Position numbers and translations under genes: made by a program. Positions 1 to 5,143 of a stretch of DNA of 5,156 nucleotides are shown piece after piece. Position 1 is the stretch's first letter, and every line of letters starts with the position of its first letter. Below the pieces are notes generated by a model that did no database searches, had not been told where the DNA came from, and was given only the letters and a program-made list of their open reading frames with translations. Origin of the DNA: Acidiferrobacteraceae bacterium (GTDB lineage Bacteria; Pseudomonadota; Gammaproteobacteria; Arenicellales; UBA868); assembly GCA_002731295.1 (NCBI GenBank), contig PCBE01000044.1, forward strand, positions 3,671 to 8,826, read 5' to 3'.

Positions 1-143
1 ACTGAGCGCGTGTGATCACCTCTTCCGGGTACTTCAACCTTGATCACGTCTGCACCCTGATCTCCTAAAAGAGATGCTGCCCAAGGCCCAGTCAGCATGG
101 AGGTTAATTCAATAATCCGATAACCGCTCAGTGGCCCTGCCAT
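1..143 (-). CDS. Class III (CaiB/BaiF) CoA-transferase, N-terminal fragment
   Basis: This is the first 47 complete codons of a minus-strand gene that runs off the left edge of the window. The translation begins [19 protein letters not shown] and continues with [16 protein letters not shown] (residues about 25-40). The G-x-R-(I/V)-(I/L)-(E/D)-L-T start and the (L/G)[12 protein letters not shown] block are hallmarks of family III CoA-transferases. These move CoA between an acyl-CoA donor and a free carboxylic acid in the cytoplasm. The catalytic Asp lies much further into the protein and is not in the window, so activity and substrate cannot be judged. The start at 143 is supported by an AAGGA Shine-Dalgarno (151-155, minus strand) seven bases upstream. 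The gene is divergent from the TRAP operon and shares its regulatory region, which suggests (inference) that it activates the acid the transporter imports. Confidence 0.85.
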   Translation of the reverse strand, partial: MAGPLSGYRIIELTSMLTGPWAASLLGDQGADVIKVEVPGRGDHTRS

Positions 144-261
144 ACAGGTGTCCTTATCAAGTTCACAATTGTTTTCAACGATCTAGACCTGCCCGGACCC
201 GGTTGTGAAAGCGCTCAAGTAGGTACTCCTCGGGCATTAGCGCACCGGCTGCCATTGATAT

Positions 262-267
262 ATTATA
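262..267 (-). promoter_or_regulatory. Candidate -10 box for the CoA-transferase
   Basis: On the minus strand these bases read TATAAT, an exact sigma-70 -10 consensus. No good -35 match lies 16-18 bases upstream; that interval runs into the palindrome at 282-291, so transcription might depend on an activator. The predicted leader to the ATG at 143 would be about 110 nucleotides. An exact hexamer in AT-rich DNA can occur by chance. Confidence 0.3.
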
Positions 268-281
268 TTCTTCTTAATTGT

Positions 282-291
282 AGGATATCCT
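282..291. repeat. 10-bp perfect palindrome, possible operator
   Basis: AGGATATCCT is a perfect palindrome with no spacer. It lies 14 bp upstream (in the minus-strand sense) of the TATAAT at 262-267, where an activator or repressor of the CoA-transferase could bind. It is short enough to be chance, and no second copy was seen in the window. Confidence 0.25.
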
Positions 292-337
292 CACAGTTCA
301 GCCGAAATAGCAACTTAGGTGATACCAAGATGGTTAT

Positions 338-378
338 CTGTTATCGACAATGCCTGATCTAGGTCAATGCGATAACAG
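338..378. repeat. Spaced inverted repeat, probable operator upstream of the TRAP genes
   Basis: CTGTTATCG (338-346) is matched by its exact reverse complement CGATAACAG (370-378) across 23 bp. The same axis also pairs CCT (353-355) with AGG (361-363). The arm centres are 32 bp apart, about three helical turns, so both arms face the same side of the DNA, as expected for two bound subunits of a regulator. The element ends 47 bp before the binding-protein start codon and would overlap a candidate -35. It could instead form a stem in a leader RNA, although the long loop makes this less likely. The regulator family cannot be assigned. Confidence 0.45.
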
Positions 379-425
379 GCCCAGTAGCATAGAGATAAGA
401 TCTTCGAAAACTTAAGGAGAATGAG

Positions 426-1460
426 ATGCGATCCAACCTTCAAAAGTCTGTAGTCAGTGTCGCGATCGGTTTCGCGTTAGCGGTAGTGGGAGTCAACTCC
501 CATGCGGCTGAGTGGACCTGGAAAGTACAGTCATTGTGGCAACCCGGCACCACGAATCAAAAAGCATTTGAACGGTTTGCCGCCAATGTCAACACGATGA
601 CTGGCGGCCGGCTCGAAATCAAAACATTGCCGGTGCATTCTGTAGTCAAACACAGTGAAACTCTAGAAGCCGTCGGGGCTGGAATCTTGGATGGCCAGCA
701 CAGTGGCGGCGCTTACTTTGCTGGTAAAGAAGCCGGTCTTCAGATTTGCACGGAACTCAATGGTGCTTTCGAAAATACCTATCAAGCTCAACTCTGGTTC
801 GAGTATGGGGGCGGAACCGAACTATGCCGTGAAGCGTATGCCAAGTTCGGCGCTTACTATGTTGGCCCGGTTTGGTTTGGTCAGGAATCGATGCCATTTA
901 ACAAGCCCCTACACTCGATCGATGATTTCAAAGCCAAGGGCATCAAAATGCGCTCGCCGGAAGGGATGGGCGCTGCGATCTGGCGTCGTATTGGTGCCGG
1001 TGTTGTGACACTACCGGGTAGTGAGGTATTTACGGCACTTGAACGCGGTGTGATTGATGGCACCGACTGGGGAACCCTGAGCATGAACCAGGATCTGGGT
1101 TATCACAAGATCGCCCCGTACCCGCTTTATCCTGGATTTCACTCTGCACCGGCGGCGGACCTCGCTATCAACATGGGCAAGTGGAATGCGTTACCCGATG
1201 ACGTCAAAGCGATCGTCGAGACCGCGACCAAAGAGTTTGCTCGTGACATGGTACAAAGCATCATCATGGATGATATTGCCGCAGCCGACGCAGCAATGTC
1301 ACAGGGTGTAACCCTGATCAACTGGTCGCAAGAGGAACGCACCCGATTCCGAAAAGTCGCTATGATCGAGTGGGACGCATTTGGAAACAAAAGTCCACTA
1401 GCCCGAAAACTAGTGGACAGTCAGGTGGCATTCCTGAAGAAACTGCACCTGGTGGACTAG
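426..1460 (+). CDS. dctP: TRAP transporter substrate-binding protein (DctP family, TakP-like)
   Basis: This 344-residue protein is the periplasmic solute receptor of a tripartite ATP-independent periplasmic (TRAP) transporter. It captures the solute and delivers it to the DctQM membrane complex for sodium-driven uptake. A signal peptide covers residues 1-27 or 28 (Lys-6, hydrophobic stretch 8-23, cleavage near SHA|A). The mature chain shows family blocks: TGGRLEI (59-65), ETLEAVGAGILDG (78-90), FKAKGIKMRSPEGMG (168-182), LPGSEVFTALERGVIDGTDW (196-215) and the YPG segment at 235-237. Arg-176 in KMRSP matches the conserved arginine that holds the substrate carboxylate. The region from 204 to 260 resembles the TakP 2-oxoacid-binding branch, so a small carboxylate ligand is likely but unidentified. 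The start is fixed by AAGGAG (414-419), six bases before the ATG. The ATG at 421 is out of frame and gives only a few codons. A strong terminator follows the stop. The symbol denotes the family, not the substrate. Confidence 0.93.
   Translation: MRSNLQKSVVSVAIGFALAVVGVNSHAAEWTWKVQSLWQPGTTNQKAFERFAANVNTMTGGRLEIKTLPVHSVVKHSETLEAVGAGILDGQHSGGAYFAGKEAGLQICTELNGAFENTYQAQLWFEYGGGTELCREAYAKFGAYYVGPVWFGQESMPFNKPLHSIDDFKAKGIKMRSPEGMGAAIWRRIGAGVVTLPGSEVFTALERGVIDGTDWGTLSMNQDLGYHKIAPYPLYPGFHSAPAADLAINMGKWNALPDDVKAIVETATKEFARDMVQSIIMDDIAAADAAMSQGVTLINWSQEERTRFRKVAMIEWDAFGNKSPLARKLVDSQVAFLKKLHLVD
1393..1418 (+). repeat. Perfect 9-bp stem-loop inside the dctP coding sequence
   Basis: GTCCACTAG (1393-1401) and CTAGTGGAC (1410-1418) form a perfect 9-bp stem around the 8-base loop CCCGAAAA, within codons for residues about 323-331. 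No T-run follows, so it is not an intrinsic terminator. A second GTGGAC at 1452-1457, next to the stop codon, offers an alternative partner for GTCCAC. It could protect the binding-protein mRNA from 3' decay or could be chance; its function is not shown. Confidence 0.45.
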
Positions 1461-1488
1461 CTAAGCTGTCACTTGAAACGAGGGAACG

Positions 1489-1525
1489 AGCAGGCGAGGT
1501 CCCGGAGTGCCTCGCCTGCTTTTTT
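1489..1525 (+). terminator. Intrinsic terminator between dctP and dctQ
   Basis: AGCAGGCGAGG (1489-1499) pairs perfectly with CCTCGCCTGCT (1510-1520) across a 10-base loop and leads straight into a run of six T (1520-1525, the first of which closes the stem). This is a GC-rich 11-bp textbook Rho-independent terminator 28 bases after the dctP stop. Because dctQ and dctM follow in the same direction with no clear promoter of their own, it probably acts as a partial terminator. It would leave the binding-protein message more abundant than that of the membrane subunits. Confidence 0.9.
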
Positions 1526-1559
1526 CATGTTAGTACATAAAGACCCCGCAGAATAGGCG

Positions 1560-2090
1560 ATGTCGAAACTGAATCCCATCGACCGGTTTTCGATCTTTCT
1601 TGGCGAAAAAATCAGTTACGTTTTTCTCCTCAGCGTGATCATAACTGCGTACGAGGTAGCCATGCGCTATGGATTTCAGGCGCCGACCACCTGGGTTCAT
1701 GATGGGGCAACGGCGTTATCAGCTACTGGTTTTTTGATGGCAGGTTGCTATTGTCTTCAGAAACGGCGCCACATTGCCATCACCGTTATATACGATGCTG
1801 TTTCTCCAGGCCTACGTCAGGTGCTTGCTATTTTGAATTCACTGATCATTGTGCTTTTCATGAGTCTCTTAGTCTGGGCCGCACTGAAAATTGCCCTAAA
1901 TGCAACCTGGGTCAACTGGAACTGTCAGGTACAGTTCTGCGGTCTTGAAACCAGTGCACATGCCTGGGACGTACCGATCCCAGCTTATTTAAAGACTGTT
2001 CTTTTCCTTGCCTCCGGGATCATGCTGTTACAGGCGCTGGTCCAACTGGTCGGCGCTGTACGGGATCTTTTCAAAGAAGCTAAATCATGA
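1560..2090 (+). CDS. dctQ: TRAP transporter small membrane subunit (DctQ family)
   Basis: This 176-residue integral membrane protein pairs with the DctM-type subunit encoded next. Four hydrophobic segments are visible at about 16-36, 49-67, 86-110 and 142-166. Family signatures are MRYGFQAPTTWVHD (35-48), the short basic loop KRRHIAI (68-74), and SAHAWDVPIPAYLKT (132-146) just before the last helix. The loop between helices three and four is predicted periplasmic and carries two cysteines, Cys-122 and Cys-127, which might form a disulfide. Initiation looks weak: the only purine-rich bases before the ATG (AGG at 1555-1557) are too close to work well as a Shine-Dalgarno. With the upstream terminator this suggests lower expression than dctP. 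The stop overlaps the dctM start in ATGA, so the two membrane subunits are probably translationally coupled. The family is clear; the substrate is unknown. Confidence 0.9.
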   Translation: MSKLNPIDRFSIFLGEKISYVFLLSVIITAYEVAMRYGFQAPTTWVHDGATALSATGFLMAGCYCLQKRRHIAITVIYDAVSPGLRQVLAILNSLIIVLFMSLLVWAALKIALNATWVNWNCQVQFCGLETSAHAWDVPIPAYLKTVLFLASGIMLLQALVQLVGAVRDLFKEAKS

Positions 2091-3406
2091 GCATCGAAAT
2101 TCTTACGCTGATCATGCTGGGTTCGATGGTCGTGCTGCTGGTGATCGGACTGCCGCTGGCGTTTGTTACCGGCATTATCGCCTTCGGCTTCGCTCTTTTT
2201 CTCTACGGTCCGTTCGCGCTACCGCTGATCGCAAGTCGGATCTACGGATTTGTCAGTGTCTACGCATTGATTGCGGTACCGATGTTCGTGTTTATGGCGT
2301 CCGTTCTTGAACGGTCTGGGATTGCAAGGGATTTATTTGGCGCAATGCATGTACTCTCAGGCAACCTGCGCGGTGGACTTGCCATCCAAACCATGGCAGT
2401 GGCTGTGCTTATGGCAGCGATGACCGGCATCATCGGTGGCGAGATAGTACTCCTTGGCCTGGTCGCACTGCCCCAGATGCTACGGCTTAACTACGACCGA
2501 AAACTTGCGATTGGGACGGTCTGTGCAGGTGGTGGGCTGGGGACCATGATCCCCCCGAGCATAGTACTGATCTTTTATGGCCTCACCGCACAGGTCTCGA
2601 TCGGCGACCTGTTCCTGGCGACCGTGATACCGGGACTGCTGCTGGCGGGCATTTATATTGCCTACATTCTGATCCGTTGTTACATCAATCCCGATCTTGG
2701 GCCTCCTGCACCGGTTGAAGAACGCAACCTTTCATTCGCCGAAAAGTTGGTCATGGTTCGTGACATCTTGCTGCCGGTCCTGGTGGTATTCATGGTCCTG
2801 GGAAGCATCTACGGCGGTATAGCTTCCGTCAGTGAAGCCGCAGGGATGGGCGTCATTGGAGTCATCCTCTGTACTTGGATACGAAAAGAACTGAAGTGGC
2901 AACTTATTCGAGAGTCTCTACACCAGACTATGATGACCTGTGGAGTAATTCTTTGGTTGGTCTTTGGTGCAACAGCACTCATTGGTGTCTACAACCTGAT
3001 GGGGGGTATCGATTTTGTCAAAAACCTCATGACTGGACTTCCGTTTCCGCCCATTATGATTCTGCTAATCATGATGGCGATTCTGCTGGTACTGGGATTC
3101 TTTATCGACTGGATCGGAATCATGCTTTTAACAATGCCGGTCTTTGTTCCTATCGTTGTGGAAATGGGTTACGACCCCATCTGGTTCGGGATTCTTTTCT
3201 GCATGAACATGCAAATCTCCTACCTGTCGCCGCCGTTTGGTCCTGCTGCCTTCTATCTAAAGGGGGTAGCACCTCCAGAAATCAGTCTCCAAGACATCTA
3301 TAACTCCCTCTGGCCCTTCATGGCGCTACAGATATTGGGTCTGGCCATCGTCATGGCGTTTCCTCAGCTCGCACTGTGGCTACCCAGCCTGGCGTATCCG
3401 AACTAA
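2087..3406 (+). CDS. dctM: TRAP transporter large membrane subunit (DctM family)
   Basis: This 439-residue, very hydrophobic protein forms the transport pathway and is expected to couple solute entry to the sodium gradient. Its length fits the family (about 420-450 residues with 11-12 membrane segments). Recognisable blocks in order are YALIAVPMFVFMASVLERSG (59-78), GIIGGEIVLLGLVALPQML (114-132), CAGGGLGTMIPPSIVLIFYG (146-165), ASVSEAAGMGVIG (246-258), GFFIDWIGIMLLTMPVFVPI (337-356) and ISYLSPPFGPAAFYLKGVAP (377-396). A polar loop at about 200-225 separates the two halves. The start codon overlaps the dctQ stop by four bases; AAGAAG (2074-2079) is only a modest ribosome site, consistent with coupled translation. 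No frameshift or missing block is seen, so the transporter appears intact. It is a separate protein, not a DctQM fusion. Confidence 0.94.
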   Translation: MSIEILTLIMLGSMVVLLVIGLPLAFVTGIIAFGFALFLYGPFALPLIASRIYGFVSVYALIAVPMFVFMASVLERSGIARDLFGAMHVLSGNLRGGLAIQTMAVAVLMAAMTGIIGGEIVLLGLVALPQMLRLNYDRKLAIGTVCAGGGLGTMIPPSIVLIFYGLTAQVSIGDLFLATVIPGLLLAGIYIAYILIRCYINPDLGPPAPVEERNLSFAEKLVMVRDILLPVLVVFMVLGSIYGGIASVSEAAGMGVIGVILCTWIRKELKWQLIRESLHQTMMTCGVILWLVFGATALIGVYNLMGGIDFVKNLMTGLPFPPIMILLIMMAILLVLGFFIDWIGIMLLTMPVFVPIVVEMGYDPIWFGILFCMNMQISYLSPPFGPAAFYLKGVAPPEISLQDIYNSLWPFMALQILGLAIVMAFPQLALWLPSLAYPN

Positions 3407-3438
3407 GCTGCACGAGCCATCCCGTGAGACACCGAAAT

Positions 3439-3470
3439 AGCGCTAGTAGAACCTTAGGTTCATAAGCGCT
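3439..3470. repeat. Nested inverted repeat between convergent genes
   Basis: An outer pair AGCGCT (3439-3444) and AGCGCT (3465-3470) encloses an inner pair GAACC (3449-3453) and GGTTC (3457-3461) around TTA. Together they can fold into one hairpin with a small internal loop. It lies between the dctM stop and the end of the convergent hydrolase gene, where a bidirectional terminator would be expected. There is no T-run on the plus side and only ATTT on the minus side, so it is not a good intrinsic terminator. It may mark a weak terminator, an mRNA 3' stabiliser or a protein-binding site. Confidence 0.4.
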
Positions 3471-3484
3471 GGATTCGTCGCCAA

Positions 3485-4056
3485 CTAAAGAGTAACTCCC
3501 GGTGGCGGGTCTAGTCTGATCTTTGTCTCTACATCCCTTGCACTCGGAACGTCCCGAACCCACTCGAAATAAATGCCCTTGGTATTGGTGCAGCCACACC
3601 GGCCTGTTCCATGCGACGAAGACCTGCCAGATGATGCGGCCAGGGAGATCCTGTAGCATCCTCTATCACACAAACCCGATAGCCCGCATCTAACAGTTCT
3701 ATCGCAGAATGGGCAATACATACGTCGGTTTCCAGCCCAACCAGCACCACATCGCGTTTATCTAGCTTTTCCAATGCTTCACGAATGTCATCCTGCTCAT
3801 GAAGGCTGAAAACCAGCTTGTTGTAGATACTTTGACTCTGCGGTAACAACGCTTTCAGGCTTGGGCGCATATCAACTTCATCCGACACATCCTCTGCAGT
3901 TGCAATCATCGGAATATCCAAAACTGTCGCAACCTGCATCAACCACCCGATACGTGAAACCAGCATTGGTGTTTCGTGCAGAGCCAGCTTGTTGAGGAAG
4001 TTATCCTGTACGTAAATAACTACGAGAACACTATTGGAACGTTCAATCAATGGCAT
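3485..4056 (-). pseudogene. Isochorismatase-family cysteine hydrolase, frameshifted and lacking the expected catalytic Asp
   Basis: The intact ancestor would be a cytoplasmic cysteine hydrolase of about 190 residues from the isochorismatase/nicotinamidase superfamily, acting on a small amide. Read from the ATG at 4056 (AGGAGA at 4062-4067, five bases upstream), the chain keeps Lys-80 (IYNKLVFSLH) and the nucleophile Cys-113 in GLETDVCIAHSA. The family motif (V/I)DVQ reads IYVQ (14-17), so the usual catalytic Asp is Tyr-15. The codon TAC (4012-4014) is one base from GAC. After residue 155 the reading frame loses homology and stops at 3529. The next frame continues with TNTKGIYFEWVRDVPS, a normal family C-terminus, and stops at 3485. 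Two bases (3590-3591) remain where a codon is expected, so one base has been lost nearby. Restored length is 190 residues. The frameshift alone could be a sequencing error; together with Asp-to-Tyr a decaying gene is more likely. The substrate is unknown. Confidence 0.8.
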
Positions 4057-4279
4057 CTCAATCTCCTGTCAATCTCTGCAACAAAATCAACCATTGCCCG
4101 CCCCGCTTATGACGGAAGTTAACCTTTATTGTGACCCTGTATAGTTATAGAACCGATTCAATAGTAGCGTTCTTAGTCTATCCTGATATGACGTGACAAC
4201 ATTGGTCAAAACAACGGTGTGTGGCGTCATGCGAACGCACAGATTCATACCGCAATCCCGTTACTAGGAAAATAAGCTG
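4057..4279. promoter_or_regulatory. Divergent intergenic region between the hydrolase and the deacetylase-like gene
   Basis: These 223 bases separate two divergently read genes and should hold both promoters. TATAGT (4140-4145, plus) is a five-of-six match to a -10 box but has no acceptable -35 at 16-18 bp. On the minus strand TTGTCA and TAAGAA, 18 bp apart in the interval 4170-4200, are another weak candidate pair. An imperfect inverted repeat, TGAC...GTCA within 15 bp, lies near 4194-4208. None is strong enough for a firm promoter call, and no coding sequence was recognised. Confidence 0.4.
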
Positions 4280-5104
4280 ATGGCAAAACACATGGTCTGT
4301 TTGAGTTTCGATTTCGATGTTATGTCGGGGCATATCGCCCGGGGGATGACTACGCCCACTCCTATCTCACGAGGTGAATTCGGGATCGTGGGCGCAAGCC
4401 GCATTCTGCCTTTACTGCAGGCTCAGAAGATTCCAACAACCTGGTTCATCCCCGGTTTCACTATTGAAACTTACCCCGAGGCCTGCACCGAAGTTGTCAA
4501 GGGCGGCCACGAGATTGGCCATCATGGATGGACGCATGTGCAACCCGCCCTGTTAGACCGGCCACAGGAGGAATCTGAAATGATCCGCGCCAACGACGCC
4601 ATAGCACGATTGTGTGGCCGGCGGGCGCAGGGTTACCGCTCCCCGGCCTGGGATTTAAGTCCCCATACCCTGGAACTGCTTATCCAACACGGCTTTTACT
4701 ATGAAAGTTCCATGATGGGGCATGATTATTCTCCCTATCGGGTACGCCAAGGGGATGTCATCGAATTGCAAAAACCCATGCTGTTTGGTGATAAAACCCC
4801 GTTGATCGAAATGCCTATCAGCTGGTCCCAGGACGACCACCCTCATTTCGAGATGACCAGTGCCCGACCCGGTCATCGCAACGCAAACAGCGTGATGGAA
4901 AACTGGGTTGACGACTTTATTTATATGACCCGCTGCACAGACTGGGGCATTATCACCTATACCTGTCACCCCTACGTCATTGGACGTGGCCATCGGATGC
5001 TAATGCTGGAGCGTTTTATCGCCAGACTCCGGGAACTGGGCGCGGAATTCATGCGCATGGACCATGCCGCCCGAGCTTACGATGAGCGGCACCCCTATCT
5101 ATAG
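4280..5104 (+). CDS. Polysaccharide-deacetylase-fold (NodB-homology) metal amidohydrolase, cyclic imidase/PgdA-like
   Basis: This 274-residue enzyme has no signal peptide or membrane segment and so should be cytoplasmic. It carries the carbohydrate-esterase-4/NodB metal-hydrolase motifs: LSFDFD (8-13, with Asp-11 as likely base and Asp-13 as metal ligand), GHEIGHHGWTH (76-86, metal ligands His-82 and His-86), RSPAW (120-124), and the C-terminal HPYVIGRGHRM (230-240), with His-230 the probable catalytic acid. The Phe-Asp-Phe-Asp start and the HP-x-x-x-GR motif are typical of the soluble branch that includes Helicobacter PgdA-like proteins and bacterial cyclic imide hydrolases, rather than secreted chitin or xylan deacetylases. 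A role in hydrolysing a small imide or amide fits a neighbourhood with an amidase-type hydrolase and a carboxylate transporter, but is inferred. AGGA (4266-4269) lies ten bases before the ATG, slightly long spacing. All expected active-site residues are present, so it is probably functional. Confidence 0.85.
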   Translation: MAKHMVCLSFDFDVMSGHIARGMTTPTPISRGEFGIVGASRILPLLQAQKIPTTWFIPGFTIETYPEACTEVVKGGHEIGHHGWTHVQPALLDRPQEESEMIRANDAIARLCGRRAQGYRSPAWDLSPHTLELLIQHGFYYESSMMGHDYSPYRVRQGDVIELQKPMLFGDKTPLIEMPISWSQDDHPHFEMTSARPGHRNANSVMENWVDDFIYMTRCTDWGIITYTCHPYVIGRGHRMLMLERFIARLRELGAEFMRMDHAARAYDERHPYL

Positions 5105-5143
5105 AACTGTTGTAGCTCAGCGGTCAAATCGAAGAGAATCAGC

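Larger units (their letters stand above)
144..425. promoter_or_regulatory. Divergent intergenic region between CoA-transferase and TRAP operon
   Basis: No convincing gene lies in these 282 bases. The region must carry promoters for both the leftward CoA-transferase and the rightward TRAP genes. The AT-rich core around 255-280 contains a perfect minus-strand TATAAT (262-267), with the 10-bp palindrome AGGATATCCT (282-291) close to where a -35 element would lie. The right half holds a 9-bp inverted repeat with a 23-bp spacer (338-378). For the TRAP genes a weak plus-strand promoter can be proposed: ATAACA (372-377), 18-bp spacer, TAAGAT (396-401). Its -35 would overlap the right arm of the repeat. 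No regulator gene is in the window, so the controlling protein is unknown. Confidence 0.6.

Noticed and set aside
350..415. A 21-codon plus-strand frame (MPDLGQCDN...) just before dctP.
   Set aside because: It has no ribosome site, its start lies inside the inverted-repeat spacer, and it reads like chance sequence.
421..425. ATG at 421 as the dctP start.
   Set aside because: It is out of frame with the receptor and reaches a stop after about ten codons; spacing from AAGGAG is also too short.
691..1390. Several reading frames of 67-105 codons overlapping dctP on both strands.
   Set aside because: They are out-of-frame shadows of a clear DctP-family gene and have no ribosome sites or domain features.
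3507..3520. CCCGGTGGCGGG as a terminator stem for the hydrolase.
   Set aside because: It lies inside the restored hydrolase coding sequence, makes only a 4-bp stem and is not followed by a T-run on the minus strand.
3529..3594. The 175-residue version of the hydrolase ending at 3529 as a normal full-length protein.
   Set aside because: Its last 20 residues do not look like the family, while the overlapping frame to 3485 gives the expected C-terminus; I annotated a frameshifted gene instead.
3351..3659. A 102-codon minus-strand reading frame overlapping the end of dctM and the hydrolase.
   Set aside because: It lies in the third frame over two real genes and its translation has no recognisable family features.
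4116..4126. Near-palindrome AAGTTAACCTT in the second divergent gap.
   Set aside because: It is short, has a mismatch and is built on a common GTTAAC core; not distinguishable from chance.
5109..5140. GTAGCTCAGCGGT resembles the D-arm of a tRNA.
   Set aside because: No matching GAGC closes the D-stem, no anticodon arm is visible and no acceptor pairing can be made before the window ends.
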